From an uncultured Lachnospiraceae bacterium (GTDB lineage Bacteria > Bacillota > Clostridia > Lachnospirales > Lachnospiraceae): a DNA stretch of 49,918 bases. Position 1 is the stretch's first letter. Each line of letters starts with the position of its first letter. This document shows, in pieces, positions 1 through 6,820 of the stretch. A program made the translations under genes and the position numbers. The notes below the pieces were generated by a model. The model did no database searches. It worked only from the letters and a program-made list of their open reading frames with translations, and was not told the DNA's origin. The stretch lies in contig CANQAR010000011.1 in assembly GCA_947588845.1 (NCBI GenBank), positions 1 through 49,918 on the forward strand, written 5' to 3'.

Positions 1-123
1 ATACTCCACGGCCTGCTTTCTCAGCCTGCCAGCTTCCCCAGATACTCCACGGCCTGCTTTCTCAGCCTGCCAGCTTCCCCAGATACTCCACGGCCTGCTT
101 TCTCAGCCTGCCAGCTTCTCCAG
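1..123. repeat. 41-bp tandem repeat at the 3' end of the acyl carrier protein gene
   Basis: Three consecutive 41-bp units (1-41, 42-82, 83-123) are almost identical; the third differs by one C/T change. A fourth, diverged partial unit continues into the gene. Read on the minus strand, the unit equals the last codons and stop of the acyl carrier protein plus a short tail, so the 3' end of the gene has been duplicated downstream. Because 41 is not a multiple of three, the extra copies cannot extend the protein in frame. Confidence 0.9.
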
Positions 124-330
124 ATACTCCGCGGCCTGTCCGACCGTGCGGATATCCGATACTTCCTTCTGATCGATCTCGATATCAAATTCCTCCTCGA
201 GCTCTCCGAGCATGCTCATAAAGTCAAACGAGGTAAACCCGAGATCCTCCATAAACCGGGAATCCTCATGGATATCCGACGGCTCCACTTCCACATAGTT
301 ACAGATAATTTCCGCTAATCTCTCCAACAT
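103..330 (-). CDS. acyl carrier protein (stand-alone)
   Basis: A 75-residue acidic protein of normal acyl carrier protein length. The DLGFTSFDFM segment (about residues 29-38) matches the conserved DxGxDSL region, with the serine expected to carry 4'-phosphopantetheine; the usual DSL is changed to TSF. A strong site (GGAGG, then GGAG) precedes the ATG. It is the third gene of a leftward operon after a hydrolase and a condensation-domain protein, so it probably carries an acyl or aminoacyl intermediate for them rather than serving bulk fatty-acid synthesis. The operon may continue beyond the left edge. The 3' end is duplicated in tandem (41-bp repeat). Confidence 0.9.
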   Translation of the reverse strand: MLERLAEIICNYVEVEPSDIHEDSRFMEDLGFTSFDFMSMLGELEEEFDIEIDQKEVSDIRTVGQAAEYLEKLAG

Positions 331-351
331 TTCTCCTGTCCTCCTGTATAC

Positions 352-556
352 TGTATAAGTCCAGTCTCAAAGCAGAGACTGACGGACTGCTTGCAGGCCG
401 GGCAGGCTTTGCTTATGAGACGACAACAGGTATGAGCAATACAGCAACGTGAACAAAGTGAATGATGCGAATTGCGAATACCTGTAGGATTGCGTGAGTG
501 CGCAAGCACGGAGCAATCCGTGGACTTATATTCATGATGGTGCCCGCAATGCGGGC
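352..556 (+). ncRNA. dispersed structured repeat, family A copy 1
   Basis: The gap between the acyl carrier protein and condensation genes holds nested inverted repeats. A closing stem TATAAGTCC/GGACTTATA encloses three arms: GTCTC/GAGAC, ACAGGTAT/ATACCTGT, and GGATTGC/GCAATCC capped by a GTGC-GCAA-GCAC hairpin with a GNRA-type loop. A GCCCGC/GCGGGC hairpin follows. A second copy lies at 26414-26627 with compensating substitutions. The GNRA loops exist only when read on the plus strand, which suggests the RNA orientation, antisense to the operon. Function unknown. Confidence 0.6.
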
Positions 557-577
557 GTGAATATTTGTTTTCCCTGA

Positions 578-1981
578 TTATACAGCCTCAATAATGTCTT
601 CAATCTTCTGCTCCGGATCCTCAATCCCCCGGAACATAATTCTGCAGAGATAATAGTACAGATACTCAAGCTGCTCCCTGCTGACGGCCTTCGTCTGATG
701 TTCAAAGCTGAAATCAAGGCCGTTGTCCTCGGTGCGGTGCATGACGGTCAGATACATGGCCTGCGTCGTCGCCCCGTTCGGATACCATTTTGTCCTGTAA
801 TGGATATCTCCAAGACGGTCAAGCTGATTCTCCCGCATAGTCAGCGGCTGATACGTCAGCGACATCGGCTCATATGTCTGCCCCGGCTTCACCGGATATT
901 TCTTTGCCCGGTACGCGAAATACGACACCGGATCGAAATTTGCATGGCGGAAGTATTCGTTCTGCAGATTCCGGATCTCGCAGAGTCCTTCCATAAAAGT
1001 CTTCTCCGGCGAGATGATCGTGCGGAACGGGAAGGAATGAATTCTGGTGCCGCCGGATTTCTTCTCCTTCAAGGTTGCTCTCCTCGCGATCGCGGTGTTG
1101 ATCGAGACATCATCATTCCCGTTCATCTTCTGGAAATACGTGCGCAGTCCCATCAGAAGCAGGCACACAAGCGATACATGATTTTCCTCACAGAATTTCG
1201 TAAGTCTCGCCGTCGGCTCCGCCTCCAGATGGAAAACATCAAGCGCAGAATCGACAGAATCTGAGACATTGACCGCCGCCCTCAGTTCCGGGTCCTGGCA
1301 GCGCTCACGTTCTGCTTCCAGTTTCTTCCGCCCGTCAATTCCGTTGTAGATCGGTTCCGATGCATCAATCAGTTTATGGAAAAATTCCGCGTCGCGGTCT
1401 TTCGCCCTGCTGCCCGCCTCGTACGCAAGATCCTTCTGCAGCTGCTCAATGTAGGAGGCCATCTCCTTTGGCGGCTCGACCTGCTCATACACCGTGCTGG
1501 CGTACAGTTCAATGACATCCTTCAAAAAGCAGATCAGCGACTGTGCATCCATCGTCATGTGATCGACCAGCAGATATACTCCCTCGTAACCGTCCGGCGT
1601 CTTGATCATGACAATCCGGTTCATCGGAGAATCCTGCCGTTTGAACGGAATCTGCGTCCACTCCGTCATGATCTTTTCCGCTTCCTCCATGGTCTTTCCT
1701 GTAAAATCAACAAATTCAATCTCTCTGTCATCGGAATCCACAACGTACTGGTACCAGTTCCCCTCTTTGTCCTTCGCAAAACGCAGCCGCATGGAATCGC
1801 AGCGTTCATACGCTTTGCGGATCGACTGCCGCAGCACCTCGCGGTCAAGCTCTATCTCGATCGTCAGACTCGTCCCGATGTTCAGTACTTCCTTTTTCGG
1901 ACACATATCCTGGTAAAAAATGTGAAATTTCTGTGCTGCCGTAAGCGGATACACGGGATATCCTTTTCTTTTCTTCATCAT
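578..1981 (-). CDS. stand-alone condensation-domain acyltransferase
   Basis: A 467-residue protein resembling the condensation domain of nonribosomal peptide synthetases (chloramphenicol acetyltransferase fold): an N-terminal YPLTAAQKFH start, the active-site region LVDHMTMDAQS near residue 140, and a C-terminal half typical of the second lobe. The catalytic HHxxxDG motif appears as DHMTMDA, keeping the second His and the Asp but losing the first His and final Gly. The single domain covers the whole chain, with no adenylation or carrier domain. Placed between a hydrolase and a carrier protein, it probably transfers an acyl group from the carrier to an amine or alcohol; substrate unknown. GGAGG lies 9 nt before the ATG. 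Confidence 0.82.
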   Translation of the reverse strand: MMKKRKGYPVYPLTAAQKFHIFYQDMCPKKEVLNIGTSLTIEIELDREVLRQSIRKAYERCDSMRLRFAKDKEGNWYQYVVDSDDREIEFVDFTGKTMEEAEKIMTEWTQIPFKRQDSPMNRIVMIKTPDGYEGVYLLVDHMTMDAQSLICFLKDVIELYASTVYEQVEPPKEMASYIEQLQKDLAYEAGSRAKDRDAEFFHKLIDASEPIYNGIDGRKKLEAERERCQDPELRAAVNVSDSVDSALDVFHLEAEPTARLTKFCEENHVSLVCLLLMGLRTYFQKMNGNDDVSINTAIARRATLKEKKSGGTRIHSFPFRTIISPEKTFMEGLCEIRNLQNEYFRHANFDPVSYFAYRAKKYPVKPGQTYEPMSLTYQPLTMRENQLDRLGDIHYRTKWYPNGATTQAMYLTVMHRTEDNGLDFSFEHQTKAVSREQLEYLYYYLCRIMFRGIEDPEQKIEDIIEAV

Positions 1982-1994
1982 CTTATAATTCCTC

Positions 1995-2030
1995 CGTTCA
2001 AAACTCGCTTGCGAGTTTTGCGCGCGGATT
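1995..2030. repeat. short hairpin repeat, family D copy 1
   Basis: A perfect inverted repeat, AAAACTCGC-TT-GCGAGTTTT, followed by TGCGCGCGGATTC, sits just upstream of the ribosome binding site of the condensation gene. A near-identical element lies at 23076-23112, just upstream of copA. Both sit inside operons before a start codon, which could suit RNA processing or attenuation; role not known. Confidence 0.6.
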
Positions 2031-2112
2031 CAGGGCTTCGTCAGCAGACGGCTTCGGCTCCGAATCCCTGCGCTCTCCACTCTCTTTCGGCTGGTTCTTC
2101 CTGCGCGGCTTT

Positions 2113-2229
2113 TTCCGGCTCTTTTTGTCCAGATCTTCCTGCCGCGGCTTTTTCCGGCTCTTTTTATCCGGATCTCCCTGCCGCGGTTTTTTCCGGCTCT
2201 TTTTATTCGGATCTCCCTGCCGCGGCTCT
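2113..2229. repeat. 39-bp tandem repeat (3 copies)
   Basis: Three 39-bp units begin at 2113, 2152 and 2191, with a few substitutions. On the minus strand one frame is open throughout and would encode a basic 13-residue repeat of the type KPRQGDPDKKSRK, but it follows an in-frame stop and has no convincing start codon or ribosome binding site. It may be the remnant of a lost coding tail. It lies between the hydrolase and condensation genes. Confidence 0.85.
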
Positions 2230-2289
2230 CCCGGCCGGTTTAACTAACTTTCGTCTATAACTTTTTCAATCGCTTTTGGTTCTGCCGGC

Positions 2290-3240
2290 TTACGCAGGCA
2301 TAACTTCTTCTATCATCTCATCCAGCGCCTTTTCATACGCTTTCATGTCTTTATAGTAACTCTCGGCATGCGCCGCACCCTCCACGATCAGCTTCCGTTT
2401 CGGTGACGCACAGTTCTCATAAATTTCATCACACATGCTACACGGCACAAACGTATCCGCCGACCCGTGAATCAGCAGAATCGGCACTTTTGCTTTCCTC
2501 ACCTCGCGCGCCGCATTGCACTCATCCAGGCCATAGCCCGCCATTCGGCGGTTTATCTGATCTGAAATCTGAATCATCGGGAACGCAGGCATATGGTACA
2601 TGGACCGCAGCACATGAGTAAATACTTCCTTCGCGGAAGTAAATCCGCAGTCCGAGACAATTCCCTTCACCTGCGGCGGCAGCTTCAGCCCGCTGCACAT
2701 GAGAACCGTCGCGCCGCCCATCGAGGTGCCATGGAGCAGAATCTGCACATCCTCCCCGCACTTCTCCAGAACCCAGTGAATCCATTTCACCGCGTCATAG
2801 CGGTCTCTGCATCCAAAACCGATATATTTTCCCTCGCTCTCCCCATGCGCCCGCTCGTCCGCCAGCAGCATGGAAAAGCCATGTCTCATATAATAGTCAG
2901 ACAGCCCGATGTAATCGCTCAATCCCCGGCTTGTATATCCGTGAAAACAGATTACAACCCTCTTTTTGCTGTCCTGCGGAAACCAGGTCGCGTGAAGTTT
3001 CAGGCCGTCATCCGACTCCACATAAACGTCTCCATGCGGCTGCTCCATCATGCGGACTTTGCGCTCCTCGATCAGCGGCATATACTGATTCCAGTCAGTG
3101 CCGGCCATCCGGATCGTGCGCTCTGTCTTCGCTTTTCCCCGGATCATGGTTCGGCGGTAAAAATAGACTGAGCCCGCCGCCTCCGCGGCTGCCAGCGCGC
3201 CTGCAAGCGCCGCCGGACCCTTTATTCTGTTCCTTTTCAT
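2290..3240 (-). CDS. membrane-anchored alpha/beta hydrolase
   Basis: An alpha/beta hydrolase of about 316 residues with an N-terminal hydrophobic segment (anchor or signal). Visible elements: the oxyanion-hole region CFHGYTS, the nucleophile elbow HGTSMGG (GxSxG, Ser nucleophile), an acidic residue in HGSADTFVP, and the catalytic His in EGAAHAES. This matches the family of exported or membrane serine hydrolases near BAAT/YqkD-like enzymes. It is first in the leftward operon with the condensation protein and carrier protein; release or editing of the carrier-bound product is an inference. Start chosen at the second ATG, 10 nt after GGAGG; an ATG at 3246 is also possible. Confidence 0.85.
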   Translation of the reverse strand: MKRNRIKGPAALAGALAAAEAAGSVYFYRRTMIRGKAKTERTIRMAGTDWNQYMPLIEERKVRMMEQPHGDVYVESDDGLKLHATWFPQDSKKRVVICFHGYTSRGLSDYIGLSDYYMRHGFSMLLADERAHGESEGKYIGFGCRDRYDAVKWIHWVLEKCGEDVQILLHGTSMGGATVLMCSGLKLPPQVKGIVSDCGFTSAKEVFTHVLRSMYHMPAFPMIQISDQINRRMAGYGLDECNAAREVRKAKVPILLIHGSADTFVPCSMCDEIYENCASPKRKLIVEGAAHAESYYKDMKAYEKALDEMIEEVMPA

Positions 3241-3460
3241 GATCATCAGTCCTCCCTTCCAGCAGATCCTTTGATCATTTCCTGTCCTCTTTTAAATTCC
3301 ACTTTTTACTCAATGCATCTTTTAAAAATCTGCCGCCCTCCTGTCCTCGGCATTTTCTGTAAATCAGCCGTTTTTGTTCACTCTCCGCAAAGTCATGTCC
3401 AACTGCACTTTGCTTGAAACAATCTTCTGCTTTGTTCTTCAGGAGTCCCGACATTTGCAA

Positions 3461-3477
3461 TTCGACCACTGGTCGAA
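3461..3477. promoter_or_regulatory. TetR-type operator 1
   Basis: A perfect 17-bp palindrome with half sites TTCGACC and GGTCGAA around a 3-nt centre. It lies just downstream of the -10 box of the hydrolase-operon promoter, where a bound repressor would block transcription. It is the likely target of the adjacent TetR protein. Confidence 0.8.
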
Positions 3478-3489
3478 TCACTTTCCGAT

Positions 3490-3518
3490 ATATTATTCCA
3501 TTTTCGACCGTCGGTCAA
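3490..3518 (-). promoter_or_regulatory. promoter of the hydrolase/condensation/ACP operon
   Basis: On the minus strand TTGACC (3513-3518), a 17-nt spacer and TAATAT (3490-3495) form a good sigma-A promoter. The -35 box lies inside operator 2 and operator 1 sits near the start site, a repression layout. It predicts a leader of about 240 nt before the hydrolase ATG. Confidence 0.75.
3503..3518. promoter_or_regulatory. TetR-type operator 2
   Basis: An imperfect palindrome TTCGACC-GTC-GGTCAA with the same GACC-N3-GGTC core as operator 1. The two centres are about 41-42 bp apart, close to four helical turns, which would place two dimers on the same DNA face. Confidence 0.75.
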
Positions 3519-3599
3519 TCCGCCATTCAGACAAATCCTTCCGGAAAATTTCAGGTTTTCCGGTCAAAATTACGACTGTTTAAAAAGATTTTTGTATGA

Positions 3600-3605
3600 T
3601 ATACT
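3600..3605 (+). promoter_or_regulatory. extended -10 element of the tetR gene
   Basis: TGATATACT reads as a TGn-extended -10 (TATACT), about 40 nt upstream of the TetR start codon. No strong -35 is visible. Operator 2 is roughly 80 bp upstream, so autorepression is possible but less direct than repression of the divergent operon. Confidence 0.5.
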
Positions 3606-3643
3606 AAATATTGCTTATATCACGTTCACATAAGGAGACTTTT

Positions 3644-4486
3644 ATGAAAAGCTCAAAAAAATACGATATGATTCTTGACGCACTGCAGGAATTAATGGAA
3701 GACAAAGATATCCGCTCCATCTCGGTCAGCGAGATCGCGAAAAAAGCCGGAATCGGCAAAGGAAGTATCTACTATTATTTTCCGTCCAAGGATGCAATCC
3801 TCGACGCGCTGGTGGAAAGGAGCTACCATGCTTCTCTTGAAACAGCCAAAAATCTGGCCGAACGAACAGAGCTCTCCCCTTTTATTCGCATGGCGCTGCT
3901 GCTTGAGGCATGCCGCAGCTCTTCCACTGAATTTTTAAAGCGGGAAATGATGATAGAATCACAAAACAAAAACGAAGCGAAACAGGAAGCAGCCCGCAGC
4001 TCCTCCACCGAATTTTTAAAACGGGAAATGATAATAGAATCACAAAACAAAGACGAAGTGAAACAGAAAGCAGCCTCATCCGGAAAAGAAAGTACGGATG
4101 GAGAAAACGCTGATAAAAAAACAGCAGACACAAAATCTGCTGATAAAAAATCTGTACAGAAACATCCGTTTCCTGAAACTGGAAACACAGAACAAAATCG
4201 GGAACAGGCCCACGTTCACCGGAAATTTCTGACTTATGTGATCAGTGAACTGAAGCCCGTTCTCGCGGAGATCATCCAGCAGGGAATTGACCAGAATCTC
4301 CTCCATTTCGACGATCCCGCCGCACTGTCGGAGCTCGTGCTGATCGTACTCGCCGTCAAGCTGGATAATTACCTGATCCCCTCTGCCCCTCAGGAGACAG
4401 AGAGGACTCTGTGCGCACTGACCACCCTGCTCGAGCGAGGCACCGGAATCCCGGCAGGAACGCTGGACTTTTTAACTGTGCTCTGA
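3644..4486 (+). CDS. TetR family regulator with internal duplication
   Basis: A 280-residue regulator with a typical N-terminal TetR helix-turn-helix (about residues 5-55, including ISVSEIAKKAGIGKGSIYYYFPSK). The rest is unusual: a 27-residue block beginning RSSSTEFLKREM occurs twice in tandem (81-bp units 3914-3994 and 3995-4075), followed by a Lys/Ala/Asp-rich linker with repeated ADKK motifs before the C-terminal helices. The family is usually about 190-210 residues, so the insertion accounts for the extra length. AAGGAG precedes the ATG. It is divergent from the hydrolase operon with operators between them, so it most likely represses that operon; the ligand is unknown. It converges on the MATE gene. 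Confidence 0.9.
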   Translation: MKSSKKYDMILDALQELMEDKDIRSISVSEIAKKAGIGKGSIYYYFPSKDAILDALVERSYHASLETAKNLAERTELSPFIRMALLLEACRSSSTEFLKREMMIESQNKNEAKQEAARSSSTEFLKREMIIESQNKDEVKQKAASSGKESTDGENADKKTADTKSADKKSVQKHPFPETGNTEQNREQAHVHRKFLTYVISELKPVLAEIIQQGIDQNLLHFDDPAALSELVLIVLAVKLDNYLIPSAPQETERTLCALTTLLERGTGIPAGTLDFLTVL

Positions 4487-4549
4487 TAAACCTGGATGTT
4501 CAGGCATTTCGCACCTCAGACCCTTTTGCAGGATTTTGACCTTGAACAT

Positions 4550-5974
4550 TCAGGACATCGCCGCCGCAGGACAGGTTCTCTTCGTCTCTCCCAGTTCCCT
4601 GTATGTCCGCCAGATCAAAACAGCTGCGATGGCAAAGGTCAGCAAATCAGACACAGGCATGGAGTACAGGACCCCGTCGAGTCCCCAGAACAGCGGCAGA
4701 AGAAGCGCGAATCCCACGCCGAACACAATTTCCCTCACCATCGAGAGCATGGTGGAAGCCGCCGCCTTGCCCATCGCCTGCAGGAAGATGAAGCAGGCCT
4801 TATTGACGCAGGCAAACGGAATCATGCACAGATAAATCCGAAATGCCCTGAGTGCAAAATCCGTATAGTACGCGCTCTCGTTCGCGGCCCCGAAAATCGC
4901 GATAAGCTGCCCCGGGAAAATTTCCACGATGATAAAACCGATCAGACCGACTGCTGTTTCCGCAGCCAGCAGACGCGAAAACAGGCTTCTGACCCTGTGG
5001 TTCAGCCCTGCACCCATATTATAGCCTGCGATCGGGATGCATCCGGCCGCCATGCCGACGACGATCGAGATCACGATCTGGAAAAACTTCATTACAATGC
5101 CGACCACCGCCATCGGAATCTGCGCATACTGCTCCTGTCCGAAGATGACATCCAGAGCGCCATACCTGCGGATCATATTATTGACTGCCGCCATAGCCGC
5201 AACCAGAGAGATCTGCGACAGAAAACTCGTGATGCCGAGTATCAGTGTCTTCTGGCAGATACGGAAATCCAGACGGAAGTCTCTCTTCGCCGGTTTGACC
5301 AGCTTCATATGAGAAAGATACCACACAGCCAGGACTGCCGTGGCAATCTGCCCGAGCACTGTGGCGACGGCAGCGCCCATCATTCCCCACTTGAACACAA
5401 AGATAAACACTGGGTCAAGAATGATATTGATCACGGCTCCCAGCAGTGTGGAAACCATTGCAAATTTCGGAGAGCCGTCCGCCCTTATAATCGGGTTCAT
5501 CGCCTGCCCGAACATATAAAAGGGAATGCCAAGCGAGATCCAGAAGAAATATTCTTTCGAATGACGGAATGTCTCCGCATTGACTGTCCCTCCAAACATG
5601 GCGATGATCGGATCTGAAAAAATCAGATAAACCGCACAGAGGATCACGCTCCCTGCAAGAATCATAACCACGGAATTTCCGACGCTCTTTCTGGCCTGCC
5701 CCGGCTCTTTCCTGCCGAGATTGAGGCTGACAAAAGCGCAGCAGCCGTCCCCGATCATGACGGCAATCGCCAGAGCGATGACCGTAAGCGGAAAAACCAC
5801 TGTGTTGGCCGCGTTGCCGTAAGAGCCAAGGTAATCCGCGTTGGCAATAAAAATCTGGTCCACGATATTATACAAAGCGCCAACCAGGAGCGAGATAATG
5901 CAGGGAACGGCGTACTGCTTCATAAGCGTTCCGATACGCTCATTCCCCAAAAACTGATTTGTTTCTGTTTCCAT
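4550..5974 (-). CDS. MATE family multidrug/metabolite efflux transporter
   Basis: A 474-residue polytopic membrane protein with about twelve hydrophobic segments in two halves. The N-terminal region (QFLGNERIGTLMKQYAVPCI, then LYNIVDQIFIAN) is characteristic of clostridial MATE/MepA-type exporters, and the second half repeats the pattern. These proteins export organic cations or metabolites by sodium or proton antiport. It converges on tetR with a 63-bp gap. It might export the product of the nearby carrier-protein operon, but it lies on the far side of tetR and has its own start, so this is only a suggestion. Confidence 0.92.
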   Translation of the reverse strand: METETNQFLGNERIGTLMKQYAVPCIISLLVGALYNIVDQIFIANADYLGSYGNAANTVVFPLTVIALAIAVMIGDGCCAFVSLNLGRKEPGQARKSVGNSVVMILAGSVILCAVYLIFSDPIIAMFGGTVNAETFRHSKEYFFWISLGIPFYMFGQAMNPIIRADGSPKFAMVSTLLGAVINIILDPVFIFVFKWGMMGAAVATVLGQIATAVLAVWYLSHMKLVKPAKRDFRLDFRICQKTLILGITSFLSQISLVAAMAAVNNMIRRYGALDVIFGQEQYAQIPMAVVGIVMKFFQIVISIVVGMAAGCIPIAGYNMGAGLNHRVRSLFSRLLAAETAVGLIGFIIVEIFPGQLIAIFGAANESAYYTDFALRAFRIYLCMIPFACVNKACFIFLQAMGKAAASTMLSMVREIVFGVGFALLLPLFWGLDGVLYSMPVSDLLTFAIAAVLIWRTYRELGETKRTCPAAAMS

Positions 5975-6021
5975 TTTTATTCATCCTTCTTCCTTCTGAT
6001 TTTTATATAATTTTCTGTGAA

Positions 6022-6138
6022 TCGGGCAGGAGGCGGTTTTCCTTCCTGCGATCGAGTAAGAGGCGACTTTTCCTCCTGCTCGTCTGCGCGGCCCAAGTGC
6101 TGCGTCAGCAGCTGCTTTCCCTGCCTGGGCTTGCGCAT
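6022..6138. repeat. dispersed structured repeat, family C copy 1
   Basis: The 312-bp gap upstream of the MATE gene holds a GC-rich element with two hairpins: a GAGTAAGAGG/CCTCCTGCTC arm, preceded by a related GCAGGAGG/CCTTCCTGC arm, then a long arm from GCGCGGCCCA to TGGGCTTGCGC enclosing GCTGC/GCAGC. Related copies lie at 17108-17194, 24062-24235 and 26690-26790. On the minus strand the element directly follows a hairpin with a T7 tract (6139-6200). Function unknown. Confidence 0.7.
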
Positions 6139-6200
6139 AAAAAAACGTGCGGTTTCGGCATCCGCTGGATTTACGCCGAAAGGCCACACGCTTTTAGCAT
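6139..6200 (-). terminator. terminator-like hairpin next to repeat C1
   Basis: On the minus strand a GC-rich inverted repeat (GCGTGTGG...CCGCACG, with CGGC/GCCG inside) ends in seven T residues. Its loop segment GCGTAAATCC is shared with the attenuator-like hairpin at 6664-6712, so the two belong to one structural family. It could end transcription of the small gene at 6287-6526. Confidence 0.6.
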
Positions 6201-6286
6201 ACATATTTTTACATTGACAGATTTTCTGTACCGTATCTCAGGCACATTTAGTCAGTTCGTGCAGGCACTCCCGCCCTCACATGAAA

Positions 6287-6526
6287 TCAGTCCAGATAGT
6301 CTCCCACCGGACTTGTATTGTACTGCTTGACGATCTTTATCATGACCGAACCATCCGGCTGTTCTGTCTCCTCCAGAATCCGGTACTTTGTCTGGTTGCG
6401 TTCCAGCGTCTTCTTGTACTGTTCCACTTCCTTTTTCACACACGAAACCGCATAATCATGACCGAGATCTTCCTTCAGCGTAAAGTGAAGAGTCTGACAG
6501 ATACATGCCGCTTTAATCCGTTTCAT
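6287..6526 (-). CDS. small conserved hypothetical protein (79 aa)
   Basis: A 79-residue soluble protein with mixed charge, an N-terminal CxC (ACIC), a central acidic/basic helix and a C-terminal beta-like stretch (EQPDGSVMIKIVKQYN). I associate similar small proteins with Lachnospiraceae, but no function is known to me. AAGGAGGG lies before the ATG. The gene follows a perfect promoter and a leader with a terminator-like hairpin, so expression may be controlled by attenuation. Confidence 0.75.
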   Translation of the reverse strand: MKRIKAACICQTLHFTLKEDLGHDYAVSCVKKEVEQYKKTLERNQTKYRILEETEQPDGSVMIKIVKQYNTSPVGDYLD

Positions 6527-6663
6527 ACAAATATTCCCTCCTTACTGTGAAAACCCTGGATGGCGGCCATCGGCGGGCATGCTCACGACGCAAAACAGGT
6601 TTACCTTAATCCGTGAGCTTTCATCCTTAATGCTGCCAGGTATACCCAGCATGATGTTCCTAC

Positions 6664-6712
6664 AAAAAAACGTGCAGTTCTCAACCGGATTTACGCATTG
6701 AGAGCTACACGT
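6664..6712 (-). terminator. attenuator-like hairpin in the leader of the 79-aa gene
   Basis: On the minus strand ACGTGTAGCTCTCAA and TTGAGAACTGCACGT form a 15-nt stem with two mismatches, followed by seven T residues. It begins within about 5 nt of the predicted start site of the promoter at 6722-6751. The promoter would therefore give either a roughly 50-nt RNA or, on readthrough, the mRNA of the downstream 79-aa gene. Confidence 0.75.
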
Positions 6713-6721
6713 TGTATTTTT

Positions 6722-6751
6722 ATTATATCTAAAAAATGCAATCTCTGTCAA
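6722..6751 (-). promoter_or_regulatory. strong promoter upstream of the attenuator
   Basis: TTGACA (6746-6751), an 18-nt spacer and TATAAT (6722-6727) on the minus strand are both perfect consensus hexamers. The start is predicted near 6715, just before the hairpin. Confidence 0.85.
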
Positions 6752-6820
6752 AGGTGATTTTTACCAAAAATTGCAGAGAATTTATTAGTGAAATTTCCAA
6801 TCCGACTACTATTCGAATCA

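Noticed and set aside
1376-2260. Plus-strand frame running through the 39-bp repeats
   Set aside because: It begins inside the condensation gene in antisense; the repetitive tail results from the repeat and no ribosome binding site is present.
3275-3481. 68-codon minus-strand frame upstream of the hydrolase
   Set aside because: Its start lies in operator 1 close to the predicted transcription start and no ribosome binding site is seen; it is better read as untranslated leader.
4496-5617. 373-codon open frame opposite the MATE gene
   Set aside because: Antisense shadow rich in Arg, His and Gln, with no start signal; the MATE protein is clearly the real product.
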